From: Rhizomys pruinosus | Lineage: Eukaryota; Chordata; Mammalia; Rodentia; Spalacidae | Length of the DNA: 64,000 bases | NCBI GenBank assembly: GCA_009823505.1 | Contig: VZQC01013302.1 | Span: 4,478,676 to 4,542,675, forward strand | Direction: 5' to 3' | Part shown: positions 12,456-23,010 of the stretch, in pieces | Layout: every line of letters starts with the position of its first letter | How positions within the stretch are numbered: the stretch's first letter is position 1 | Program-made: the position numbers and the translations under genes | Notes under the pieces: generated by a model | Seen by the model: the letters and a program-made list of their open reading frames with translations, nothing else | Databases searched by the model: none | Told to the model about the DNA's origin: nothing

Positions 12456-13504
12456 AAGAAAAAAAAAAAGGAAGAAAAGAAACAATCTGAGGAGCTAGGT
12501 ATGGATTTCTCTTTATTTTTCCTTCTCTCTTTCTTTTCTTTCTTATTTTCCTGCTCTTTTGGGGCTACCAGAAAAACATGTGTTTGCTTGTCCAGGAAGC
12601 CTTGAGTTCTCAACTTGGAAAAAGTCTGGTAAATTTTGGGGGGGTCTCATTCCTAAATTGTCTAATATATGTCTAGTTCCCATTTAGTTATGTTACCCTC
12701 TGAATAGGGTTCCAATCACTAGAAGGGAATCAGGACACCTACCGCTCTGACTTCTTCCATTCTGAAAAGGGACGTTGAATATGACAACTGGGGTATTCCC
12801 AGTCACAGGGTCTGTCTAAAGGACCCACAAAAGGATAACTATAGATGGAAATAAAAGGTGCTTGACTAGTGCCCTTGAAAGTGAAATGAAAGCTGGAGTA
12901 GTTAGGTACTTGTTCTAGGCAGGGGACCAAGTGAAATAAGAAGAGGGTGAATTCAAATGTCCAACTGAAAAGTCCATTAGAATTTCATGACCAGGGTTTT
13001 CAAAGTGTCCATTTATTAGGTTTCACCTTCTATTCATTTGACCATTTTACCTGGTCTTAGAATCTGCTTTTCAGGCTTTTTAATAGTCAGGATATGACTT
13101 TCCACTTAGAAAGTTGCTAGAAAGAAAGGAAATTTTTATCATTGAGCATTAATTAACAACAGTGGACTTCTCCTTTGGATGAAGGTGATGTTAATCAAGG
13201 CCAGGATCTAAGGTTTTTATGCCCATTTAACATTATTTCATGTAACTTTACACCTAATATGTGGAGGGGCAATTTTGCAGTGTTTAAAAGAATATATTGA
13301 CTTTCGGTTATACTTTCTTTTGGCGTGCTTAAGTCCACACAATTAGACCAGATTAACCAAACTTTTTCTCAAGGTCATTTGAGGGTCTGGTCTTTAGGGG
13401 GCACTTGGGCTTTCAGGAGTTGTGGGGGGGCGCTTGGCTACTTCTGGCCATTCTTAATCAGTTCCGTCTACCTAGGACAAGGTCAGGTCTTGCTAGACAG
13501 GGGG

Positions 13505-13621
13505 CTTGGTGTGGTGGTCCATGCCTTGAATCCCAGCACTCAGGAGGCAGAGACAGGTGGATCTCTGTGTATTCCAGGCCAGGGGGGGCTCCAGGGAGAT
13601 GCTGTCTCAAAAAAAAAAAAT
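13505..13621 (+). mobile_element. B1 SINE
   Basis: B1 with an internal deletion relative to the neighbouring copies: 'cagcactcaggaggcagag' is present, but the stretch after 'ccaggccag' is shortened. A tail at 13,609-13,621. Confidence 0.92.
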
Positions 13622-13801
13622 AAATCAGGCAAAGATCTTCCATAGCCAGTCTTTATGGCATAAGATGAAATCTAAAAGTGGTTTTAATTTGCATTTCTTT
13701 AATTACTATGTTGAACAATTTTAAAGATCTTTCTCAGACATCATTACTTCTTCTCTTGTGAAGTCTCTGTTCAGATCTTTAGTCCAACTGTTGATTGGGC
13801 C

Positions 13802-13802
<1 letters not shown>

Positions 13803-13858
<56 letters not shown>

Positions 13859-13860
13859 CA
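13803..13860. repeat. (CT)n(TA)n microsatellite
   Basis: An uninterrupted TC run of about 44 bases is followed by TATATATATATACA. Confidence 0.95.
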
Positions 13861-13921
13861 TGATAGTCTAAGTGGAGTAGGTATATAGGCATAGTAAAGT
13901 AAATGATATTATATTATATAT

Positions 13922-14070
13922 ATATGGCTGAGAACCGTCTGTAACTCCAATTCCAGGAGAACTCCAGTTCCAGGGGAATCTGACACCCTCTTCTGACCTC
14001 CGCAGCATTGCACAACATGGGTGCACAAACCTACACGCAGACGGTACATTCATACACATAGAAAATAAAA
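13922..14070 (+). mobile_element. 5'-truncated B2-type SINE
   Basis: Lacks the tRNA head. It starts at the 'gctgagaaccgtctg' part of the body and ends with 'cagacggtacattcatacac' and an A-rich tail. Confidence 0.9.
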
Positions 14071-14613
14071 AAAAGAAAGGATACTGATTTTTGTAGTTTA
14101 ATATTGTAACCTGTCACTTTACTGAAAATGTTAATCATTTTTAACAATTTACTGGTGGAATTTTTGGTGTCCCTTAGTTATATCATCATGTCATCTGCAA
14201 AAAGGCATAGTTTGACGTCCTTTTTCCAATTAGTATTCCTTTAAATTTCCTTATCTTTTCTTATTGCTCTAGCAAGAGTCAAGAACTATATTCAAAAGGA
14301 GTGGAGATAGTAGGCATCCTTTCCAAATTATTGATTTTAAGGGGAATGCACCTAATTAGTCCAATTCCCCCTAGGACTTTAAACATAAAAGCATGTTGAA
14401 TTTTCTCAAATGCCTTTCAGTATCAATTGAGATGACCATGTGCTTTTTTTATTTGAGTCCATCCCTGTGCTTTAGGACATGTATTGATTTACATGTGTTG
14501 AACAATTCCTGCATCTCTGGAATAAATCTGACTTGATCATGTTGGATGACTTTTTTGATGTGTGCCTATATGTGGTTTGCAAATATTTTGTTGAGAATTT
14601 TTGCATCTATACT

Positions 14614-15216
14614 TGTTGGTTAAATACATCGTCTGTTGGTTCTTTAATCACGCGTGGCTTCAATCCACACAATGTTCTTCCCTCCTAGAACAAGGCTGGA
14701 AGATTCACAAAGCTACAAGCCATCTGCTGGCAGGAGACAGTTCCTAGGCTGTGCTTCTGGCAAGTAGCAGGGAGGGGACCGTGAGAAGTTACCCAACAAG
14801 AAATAAAAGAAACAGACTCAGAGAAATGGTCCAGGAGATAGGCTCAGTTTTATTCATGCCAGTAGTGTGTTTATATCCTAAAAGCTACTGTGTTCTGGGC
14901 AAGGAAGTGGGGGACAAGAGGAAGGGAAGGGCAAGCCACCTTGGCTCCTACCTGGGAACTGCAGAGCTTCTGTTTGTGCAACCAGTAAACTAGAGGTGTG
15001 ACATTTTGCTCAATACCTTAAGGGAAGGGGACATCCGGGTCTGGAACTTTGCAGAGATAGGAAAGGCAGGAAAAAATTGCAATATCCAGACCTCACAGAG
15101 TTACAGATAACTCACAGAGACAACTTGAATCCCCAGGGAGATATCAGATAACTCTCAGAAGTTCCAGGACAGGTCTTACACGTCCTCCTCAAGCCAGGCA
15201 AAGTTTCATTCCTACA
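14614..15216 (-). mobile_element. Solo LTR (603 bp), ERVK-like by target duplication
   Basis: Starts TG and ends CA, and is flanked by perfect 6-bp duplications TATACT (14,608-14,613 and 15,217-15,222). Six-base duplications fit class II (ERVK) integration. An 'aataaaactgag' signal near 14,850 on the minus strand suggests minus orientation. The L1 reads through cleanly when the LTR is removed. No internal region remains. Confidence 0.88.
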
Positions 15217-15222
15217 TATACT

Positions 15223-15898
15223 CATTATGAATATGGATCTATAGTTTTCTTTTTTTATTGTGTTTTTGCCTGATTTTGGTATTAGAATGATGCTGTTTCA
15301 TAGAAGGAATTTAGTAGGTTTCCCTCTTTTAATACCTTTATGAATAACTTGAGTAATAATGGATGTATTTCCTCTTTGGATTTCTGATAGAATTCTTCCT
15401 TAAATCCATCTGGGCTTTTGTAATGAGAAGGTTTTGTATTACTGTTTGAGTTCCTTATATGTTATGGGTCTGTTTAAGCTGTCAATCCCTTCTTGGTTCA
15501 GCTTCCATAATTCTCATAATTTCAGATATTCATCCATTTCTCTTGGGTTTTCAAATTTAATACAGTATATGTTTTTAAAGTATTCCCATATAGTGTTCTG
15601 GATTTTTTTTTTTAATTTGTTGTGACGTTTCCCCTTTATTTCCAATTTTGTTGATTTGGGCTTGATCTTTCTTTCTTTTGGTTAACTGGGCTTAGTGTCT
15701 GACTATCTTGTTTACCTTTTCAAAGAACCAGATCTTGGATTCTTTGTTTTTTTGTATTGTTTTCTTTGTTTCTATTCCATTAATGTCTTCTTTTTGTTGT
15801 TATTTCTTCTTATCTATTGGGTCTTGGTTTCATTTGTTGTTTTCATTCAAATGTCTTGAGTTGCAATGTTAAATCATTTATTTGTGCTCTTTCTATTT
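15223..15898 (-). mobile_element. L1 ORF2 remnant (minus strand)
   Basis: Continues the host L1 upstream of the solo LTR. Minus-strand text corresponds to ORF2 between the endonuclease and reverse transcriptase domains. Confidence 0.85.
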
Positions 15899-16060
15899 TT
15901 TGTTTGTTTGTTTGTTTGTTTTTGTCTTATTGAGGCAGGGTCTCCCTTTAGTCCCAGTTGGCCTTGAGCTCACTATGTACACCAGGCAGGCCTTGAACTT
16001 AAGCCTGCCTTTGCCTCCCAATTGCTAGGATTAATGGTGTGTGCCACCATGCCTGGCTGT
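15899..16060 (-). mobile_element. B1 SINE
   Basis: Reverse B1: 'gaggcagggtctcccttta', 'gcctttgcctcccaattgct', 'gtgtgccaccatgcctggct'. TTTG repeats on both sides blur the target duplication. Confidence 0.9.
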
Positions 16061-16390
16061 TTGTTTGTTTTTTAATGTATGCACTTAGAGCTATAAATTT
16101 CACTATAAAGACTGCTTTTAAAATGTCCCAGAACTTTTCTTGTGTCATATTGTCCTTTTCGTTTAATTCCAGAAATACTTTCTTTATTAGTTTCTCCTTT
16201 GACACATTTATTATTCAGGAGTATGTTTTTTATCTCCAGGTGTTCATGTAGGTACTGGATCTTCTTCTGGTGTTGATATTAAGCTTCATTTCATTGTGGT
16301 TTTATAGAATGCATGGAATTATTTCAATCGAGTACTCACTTTTCTAATCAACATTTTCAGGAAAGTGTTCTTTAATTAGATCGGTTTGTA
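16061..16390 (-). mobile_element. L1 ORF2 remnant, 5' truncated
   Basis: The minus-strand frame from 16,205 downwards encodes a recognisable L1 ORF2 stretch ('FLELNEKDNMTQEKFWDILK', then '[10 protein letters not shown]'), which lies just after the endonuclease domain. Similarity fades near 16,390, the 5' truncation point. Confidence 0.85.
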
Positions 16391-17355
16391 TAGTCCAGAT
16401 ATGTAACATCATATTTGATAAGCATATTCATAATACTTGGTACACTAGAAATTATACACCAATTTTTATAAATTTTGATTAATTAATACATATTTTCCTT
16501 ATATGTCAATCTTAGTACCCTGAAATTGTGGAAGCAAATGATCTGAAGCTTGTCTGATTCTGACTTCATCTTGCATTGCACATTTCCTTTCACAACATGT
16601 TGCAGTCTCAGTGCTGTTGTTTTTGTTTGTTTTGTTTTGTTTTTGGTGTTGTTGTTGTTTTGTTTTGTTTTTCCATTTCTTCATTCCACCTACTTTTTAC
16701 TTGATTATTTTTCTCTAGATATTTCACATCATTTTCCTCTCAGATAAAGTGCTATGACTCATTGACACATTCCCTTACTGTACCTGATAGAAGAATCAAG
16801 TCACATTTTATGACCTTTACAGGGGAAGTATAGTTTCATGAGTTTAATAAAAATTGAAGGCTTTTCTTTCAGGTAGAATATGAGTTTTATTGACATAATG
16901 ACTTTGTCATATTTTTTCACTGTTTTAACCCACTGTTACATGCTTAATTCCTTGAAAATTGCTTATCATAGGACTACCTAGCCAATATTTTTTATAATGT
17001 ATGAATGATGCTCAATCAGCATGTGTATAGTAGGTTAATGAATTGTTTCTGTTGGAAGGAATCTTCACAGAGAAAAATTGTTTTGCATCAATGTTTAAGT
17101 ACATATTAGCCTATTTAGAGTTGAACTGTGCTCATTATGCTGAGAACTTGGGATTTAGGATACTCTTGGGGGATAATTGAGTCTAAGAAAAAGTAAATGA
17201 GAAACTTAACCTTTTTCTTAGAAAATAAAAGGCAATCAAATGTCACCCAGGCTATTTCCTGGTTTCCTTGAGTAGAGGAATGTGTTGAAATAACTAATGA
17301 AAAAGAGGACAGAGTGAGGACCCAGAAGCCCATGGTTTGGATGAAAATATTTCCA
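16391..17355. other. No feature recognised
   Basis: Non-coding sequence. A GTTTT-rich tract lies at 16,610-16,680. Confidence 0.5.
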
Positions 17356-17709
17356 GCATGTTCACTAATTTAAATATTCATGTACAACCATGCTTATTGA
17401 AGCTTTCTTCAAAATAACAAAGAGCTGGAAGCAACCCAAGTGTCCCTCAACTGATGAGTGGATAAAAAATAATGTACTTCACTAAGCATGATGGCTTCAA
17501 GTTCCATCCATTTACCTGCAAAGTTTAATGATGACATCTTTCTTTTTGCTAAGTGAAGTAACACAGTCCCAATGAAATAAATGGGGAAAGGTTTCCGTCA
17601 TTTGTGGATGCTAGTACCAAATTCCCCAACTGAAAGACAAGCTGAACAACGTTATTGTTATATCTCTTTCTATCTGAAAGCATCTGTGATGCTATAAGGT
17701 TAATTTCTT

Positions 17710-18010
17710 TTTTTATCCATGTTTATATTTTTTATTGATATTTGTATATTTCATACATCATTTCTCAATTAAGTTCAGGCATATTCCCCTTTCCCTTTTC
17801 CCCACCCCACCCCAGACCATGAATTCTGCCATAACTGTCCTGCATCTTTCTCTCAGTCTTTTTTTATGCTTCTGCCAGTGCCTAGCATCCGACGTAGAAC
17901 TGGTACGTACCAGGGGAATCCTACTATTTAACTAAAACAAAGCATAGCGAAGGCCCACAGCGGGTGTTGACGCAATGTAATTTCTGCCCAGTGCTCTGAA
18001 TGTCAAAGTG
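17710..18010 (-). mobile_element. L1/28S rRNA chimeric insertion
   Basis: Target duplications 'aaggttaatttctt' (17,696-17,709) and 'aaggttaatctctt' (18,011-18,024) flank it. The left part (to about 17,868) is a minus-strand L1 3' end beginning with a T run. The right part is plus-strand 28S rRNA. The two pieces are in opposite orientation, as expected if the second primer of a twin-priming event copied a 28S template. Confidence 0.85.
17878..18010 (+). pseudogene. 28S ribosomal RNA fragment (retrotransposed)
   Basis: About 130 bases match a conserved mammalian 28S domain, with landmarks 'accaggggaatcc', 'aactaaaacaaagcat', 'gcgggtgttgacgcaatgt' and 'tgcccagtgctctgaatgt'. Several CpG sites have decayed to CA or TG (for example cgc to agc). 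This is a non-functional copy carried into the genome by L1. Confidence 0.93.
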
Positions 18011-18445
18011 AAGGTTAATCTCTTAATGAGACCTAGAGTTAACTTACCTAGAGTTAACTTACATACTTTCAGACATGGTAATTAATATATATGGGTGAAA
18101 AGTATCTAGGAGTTAACATACAGTTTATTCCTGGAGGACATAACTCTGGTATATGTATGACGTCTATATAGGCATATTTTGGGACAAAACAATGGGGAGG
18201 GAACCACAACAACATAGGGACTGGGTCAAAGAATGGACTGATATAGTTAAATTCTGCCCAAAACAATGGACCTTAACAGAGAAAAACTTTTAAAAGGACT
18301 GAGAGAAAGATGAAGGACATGTATGGCAGAATGCATGATCTGGGGTGGGGTGGGGAAAAGGGAAAGGTGAATGTGCCTAAATTGAACTGAAAAATGATGT
18401 CTGAATACATAAAACATCAATAAAAGAACTATAAAAAAAAGAAAA

Positions 18446-19110
18446 TCTACACAATGGAGGTCTATGCAGCAGTAAAGAAAAATGACATCACGAAATTTGT
18501 AGGGTAAATGGATGGAGCTAGAAGCCATTATGCTAAATGAAGTAACTGTCCCAGAAAAACAAATGGGATATGGTGACCCTCATTTGTGGATCCTAGCACA
18601 AAATCTTTATATGTAAGTCAAACCGAGTATTTTTTCTTATTTTTTTAGTAAATATATTACCACTTTAACGTTACTATAAAAATGTTTAAAGCATATATAC
18701 ACTCTCTCTGTAATGTAAAATGATATTTCTTTTTACCTACATGCAACTCTACAGTTAAAATGTGAATACCTACGTTTGTTTTGGAATTAACCTACAGTTT
18801 ATTTTCACACTTTGTAATTATGGTATATATGTAGAGTGTATATATGCATATTTTGGAGCTATATAAAATTAAAGGGAACAACAACACCAACAAAAAAGAC
18901 TTGTTCAAATAAATGAATGAAACAGTAAACTTCTGCCTCAAACAGTAAACTTCTGCATAGAAAAATGTAAAAAGACTGATAAAGAGATGCAAGATATGTG
19001 TGGCAGAATGCATGAGTTCTGGCAGGGTGGGAGGCATGGACGGAGGAATGGCTCTAAATTTGAATAAGAAATGCTGTATGAAAAGCAAAATGTTCCACAA
19101 AAATATGAAA
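18446..19110 (+). mobile_element. L1 3' end (second, adjacent)
   Basis: ORF2 C-terminal text ('ctacacaatgga', 'atggatggagctagaagcca'), then a 3' UTR with 'tggcagaatgcatgag' and a short A tail at about 19,105. It is inserted directly after the A tail of the previous L1. Confidence 0.85.
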
Positions 19111-19204
19111 AAAAAAGATTTGACATGCTCAACACTAACATTAACACAACAGAAATTAGAAATCTGGCACCTCAACACAGATATCAATATGCTTTAGTAA
19201 CAAT

Positions 19205-19285
19205 TTATAAAATTTTAGCTAATTTAAACTGAATTAAAAAATGATGTCTGAAATACACAAAACATCAATAAAAGCCCCCAAAAAG
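19205..19285 (+). mobile_element. L1 3' terminal remnant
   Basis: Only the last about 75 bases of an L1 3' end ('aaaaaatgatgtctgaaata', then 'caaaacatcaataaaagc'). Confidence 0.8.
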
Positions 19286-19644
19286 AAAAGGCCAAAAACA
19301 AAAACCATTTTGATAAGAGAAACTTAGAAAGACTAAGTTTAAAATAGTGGCATATTGTTTTGACATGTAGACTCCAACTATTCAACAAGATTTTTGAATG
19401 AATTATAGTTTGTTCTAATAGATAAGCTTTACTTAGAATTGGCAGTATAATAGATTTGAAAGTATGTCATATGGTGTATTTTATGCTATGTAGTGTGTTT
19501 AGCAGCATTCTTCATAGCTACTTAATACATGCTGACTGTTTCTTTCGCCTTTAATGGCCAACAATCCTTCTGATTTCTCTTAATGTTTTTATGTGATTAA
19601 ATGAGGCTTTTTTATATGGCCAAGGTAATAATTTTATTAAATTT

Positions 19645-19810
19645 GATTAATTATAGCTGTCTTGGCTTCCTGTGCTCTTTGGAGATGTGAACCTCGGCTT
19701 TCTGCTCCATCCTTAGCAACCATGCCTCCCTGCCACATTGGACTCTTAATTCCCTGGAACCATCAATCGTAATCTCAAATAAACTCTTCCTTTTATAAAA
19801 AAATAAATAA
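19645..19810 (+). mobile_element. LTR-like rodent repeat, 3' part (possibly MaLR)
   Basis: Shares 'gactcttaa.tccctggaacc' and an AATAAACTCTTCC-type end with 26,660-26,760. It resembles the 3' half of rodent MaLR-type LTRs, but the name is uncertain. Confidence 0.5.
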
Positions 19811-20195
19811 AAATAAATTCGATTAATTATAAAAGTTAGTCACATCCATAAACTGCTTCCAAAACAATATACGCACTCATGTTTGAATAACTACATATTA
19901 GTATCTCATCAATTTGGCATGGAATACTATAATATTATTTATAATATTTAATTTATAGAACTATTGATCAATCCATACAACCATTAATATGATGACTGTG
20001 AAGCACAGTATTCCATGAAAATGGTATTTTTAAACAAGTACTGCTTAAGAAATTTGGAATTTTGTAGAGTTTACCTATAAGGCTTGACACCTGATCCCAA
20101 GACATTAGTGAACACTGAAGCAAAGGCATGGAATCTGGAGTGAGGCCTGAGCCTGACTCAATAAGCAGACTCTACCAGCTACTGTGTTACAGGTG
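19811..20195. other. No feature recognised
   Basis: AT-rich non-coding sequence. Confidence 0.5.
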
Positions 20196-20322
20196 CTTAA
20201 GAAAATATGTTAATGTATGATTGTGGCTCTCTTTTAAAAAAATAAGAGACATGAAGTTTGAATTTACGTCTCTTATTTTTTTAAAAGAGAGCCACAATCA
20301 TATATTAACATATTTTCTTAAG
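20196..20322. repeat. Near-perfect 55-bp inverted repeat with 17-base spacer
   Basis: Left arm 20,196-20,250, spacer 20,251-20,267, right arm 20,268-20,322. The arms pair along 55 positions with a single difference (G opposite T, a wobble pair in RNA). The arms begin and end with CTTAAG. No target duplication or known element is seen around it. Confidence 0.97.
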
Positions 20323-21190
20323 GGGTTTTCATGTTAAATTAGCTGAGCTATATTAGATAACACAGAAACAGACAGTGTGGTTGCTAAAGCTCCAAGTATT
20401 GTTTATATGCCCTTTGACAGAAATCATTTGGCATCCTGATCCCTGCACTGTTTCAAACTTGGTATATATCTCCATTTATCCTTTGCTCTTCTCTTCCCCC
20501 TCCATGTGTATGTACCTGTCTGTCTTAAGAATGTAGCATTATATGAGGCTAGAAATTTTAAAGTCACAGAACAGTGAGATACATATGGACGAACTGCCAC
20601 ATTGATTCTGATAGTAGACTAGTCACATAATTATAAGGAGGAAAAATGGTTACATATCACCATCTACTGAGAAAATCTGAGGTTACAGAAAATATGACAG
20701 AACCAGTTTCTCTCAAATTTTGTTTGCATCATCATCTCCTAGTTTCTTCATATAAATAGATATTTCTAGATCACATTCTTCATTTTGTTTGATAAAACAT
20801 TCCAGGGAATCAATATTCATGTCTATTTATATGCCCTTGTATTTTAAATATTTGTTTCCACAGGTTCATATGAATGTCTCAAGTAATAAATGTTCTCGGT
20901 GTAGAATTAGTACAGAGATATAATGCTGGAAATCAGGAAGATTCTAAAGCACTATCCTAGGCACATTGATTTACAGTAAGAGAGCATTATGTAACAGCTT
21001 TCTGCAAGAAAACAAGAAACATTCTTATTTGTGCTGAGCCTGAAAAGTACAGAATAGGGTGAGTAAATTTACAATAGAAGACAGGATTGGTTTTGTTTTA
21101 TGAGTGAAGGAATCTGATAAACTCCTCAAACAGAGAACCTACAGATAATTCTGTCTGATATTGTTGGTTCAGGAGTAGAGATTTTTTTCT
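20323..21190. other. No feature recognised
   Basis: Non-coding sequence with no convincing ORF or repeat. Confidence 0.5.
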
Positions 21191-21224
21191 CTGAAGCCAT
21201 CAAAAACATATCATGAAATTTCCC

Positions 21225-22170
21225 ATAGGAACAAATGATACCAAAATGCTGGAGAGGTTATGGGGGAAAGGGAAGCACCCATACACTGCTGGTGGGAATG
21301 TAAACTCATACAATCACTATGGAAAGCAGTATGAAGAACCCTTACAAGACTCAAAATGAGTCTACCACCTGACCCAGTAATACCAATCCTGGGTATATAC
21401 CCAAAACACACATCCTTTATCACACCTCTCTTCACAATAAGGAAAAGTCAGAACCATCTCAAGTGCCCCTCAACCAATGAGTGGATAGAGAAAATGTGGT
21501 ACATCTACACAATGGAGTTCTATCAGCCGTACAGAAAGATGACATCATGAACTTTGCAGGTAAATTGATGAAACTGGAAGACATTATGATAAGTGAAGTA
21601 AGACAATCCCAGAAAAACAAATGAAGAATAGTATCTGTCATCTGTGGATGCTTGCACCAAGTACCTAGTTGTAAGGCAAACTGAACAACATTAATTTTAT
21701 ATTCCTCATTATCTGAAAGCAACTCTCCTCTTATAATGTGAATCCCTTAACAGGTTCTTGAAGTAACCTACCACTTATTTTCAGACTTTGGAATTTTGCT
21801 TTAGAGTAATATAAAATCAAAAGGGAAAAATGTGAATCATGAAATATGATTTGGAAATAACCTACAGTTTGCAGACAACAATAATTTTAGTATAGGTGAA
21901 GCAATATTAGTATACGTTGAAGCAATACAAGTTGGAGGAACCAAAAACAACAAAAGAACTGGGACAAAAATCTTACTGAAAGAGTGAAATTCTCCCTAAA
22001 ATAATAATTCTCTGCAAAAAAATTTGGAGACTCAGAAAAAGATGGAAGACATGTATGGCAGAATGTATGAACTGTGTTGGGATGGGGTTCATGGAAAGGG
22101 AAATGAGTCTAAATTGGACTGAGAAATGATGTATGAAAAGTTTAATAACAATGAAAAAAATTTAAAAGAA
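21225..22170 (+). mobile_element. L1 3' end, 5' truncated
   Basis: The ORF2 C-terminal part reads 'SLPPDPVIPILGIYPKH' from 21,356, in frame with the usual L1 C-terminus. The 3' UTR follows, with 'atggcagaatgtatgaact' and an A-rich end near 22,165. Confidence 0.92.
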
Positions 22171-22825
22171 CATCTTGCCACACCCTGATGTCTGACTTTC
22201 ATCACCTTAAAATAACAAAAAGAAATTCTCATAAGAATCACATCTTCATTTCCAGCTTCTAGTACATATTATGAGGCTTTTTAAGTGTGTATATTTGAGT
22301 ATGTGGATGTACATTTTTCCAGAGCATCTCTGAAGCAGAATTATCTAGCACTGTTTTCTAAATTCTCATAAAAAGGGAGGAGCTGTTTTTTTCAAATAAG
22401 GAGCAACAATTAGAAATAATTGTCCAGAAATATGGAAATTTAACGAGATTGAATGGACAACAAATTAACCCAAGTAAGTTCTTCAATATTTCATTATCTG
22501 AAAGCCCATTGATACCAAATAAACCACTGATATGATTCATTTTCTCCATGTTCTATCAAAATCCAGAATGGATTTCATTCCAAACCTGAAGGTAACTTCA
22601 TCCCCAAATTATGATAGACTATAACCTTCTTAAATAATCCAAGGTAGTATAAACTAGTTAAGCTTCTCCTGTATTTATAACAGTCAAAAATGTGAGCTAA
22701 TCTTTGTTGTAATATTATATTTTGTACCCTTTTTCACAATAGTTATATATAAGGGAACCTATTCATTATTTTTAGTAACATGCTTTCTTGATTTTATTCA
22801 AGATTTGCATTTATATACTGTTTTA
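22171..22825. other. No feature recognised
   Basis: Non-coding sequence. Confidence 0.5.
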
Positions 22826-23010
22826 GTTTGCCTTCATTTGCAGTGACAAAACACTCTGAATAATACCGTATTGGGGAGGAAAGGGTTTATTCATCTTATG
22901 TCTTCCAGGTTCAGAAATCAGGGCAGGAACCTGGAGGCAGGAGTTGAACCACAGTCCATAGAACTTTGCTTAGTGGCTTGCTCCCTGGCCCATGCTCAGC
23001 CTGGTTTCTT
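22826..23010. mobile_element. Rodent retroelement part 1 (family uncertain)
   Basis: 'Tttagtttgcctt', 'ggggaggaaagggtttatt' and 'gcaggaacctggaggcagg' are typical of a dispersed rodent repeat, also present at 39,132-39,500 and (related) 46,118-46,474. It is split by the following L1 and resumes at 25,130. Confidence 0.6.

Larger units (their letters stand above)
12051..13640 (-). mobile_element. Polyadenylated fragment of the ERV family, inserted in an L1
   Basis: A minus-strand insertion begins with a T run (its A tail) at 12,051-12,070. It is flanked by 'catagccagtctt' at 12,038-12,050 and 13,641-13,653. Its body (12,640-13,500, minus sense) matches the internal, non-LTR part of the provirus at 34,860-35,700. 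Two B1 elements and a SINE fragment lie inside it. A tail and a 13-bp target duplication are L1 hallmarks, not retroviral integration hallmarks. Confidence 0.75.
13655..14613 (-). mobile_element. L1, continuation (minus strand)
   Basis: Continues the L1 interrupted at 12,050. ORF2 sense lies on the minus strand. It contains a CT/TA microsatellite (13,803-13,860) and a 5'-truncated SINE (13,922-14,070), and is cut at 14,613 by a solo LTR. Confidence 0.85.
17360..18445 (+). mobile_element. L1 3' end carrying a micro-inversion and a chimeric insertion
   Basis: Plus-strand ORF2 C-terminal region (from 17,390) and 3' UTR, ending with the G-rich run, AATAAA near 18,420 and A tail. It is altered twice. 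Bases 17,476-17,559 hold an in-place inverted segment bounded by 12-bp inverted repeats. Bases 17,710-18,010 are a foreign insertion with 14-bp duplications. Confidence 0.88.

Noticed and set aside
20196..20322. microRNA precursor
   Set aside because: A 55-bp nearly perfect stem is longer and more regular than a usual microRNA hairpin, and expression cannot be judged from sequence alone.
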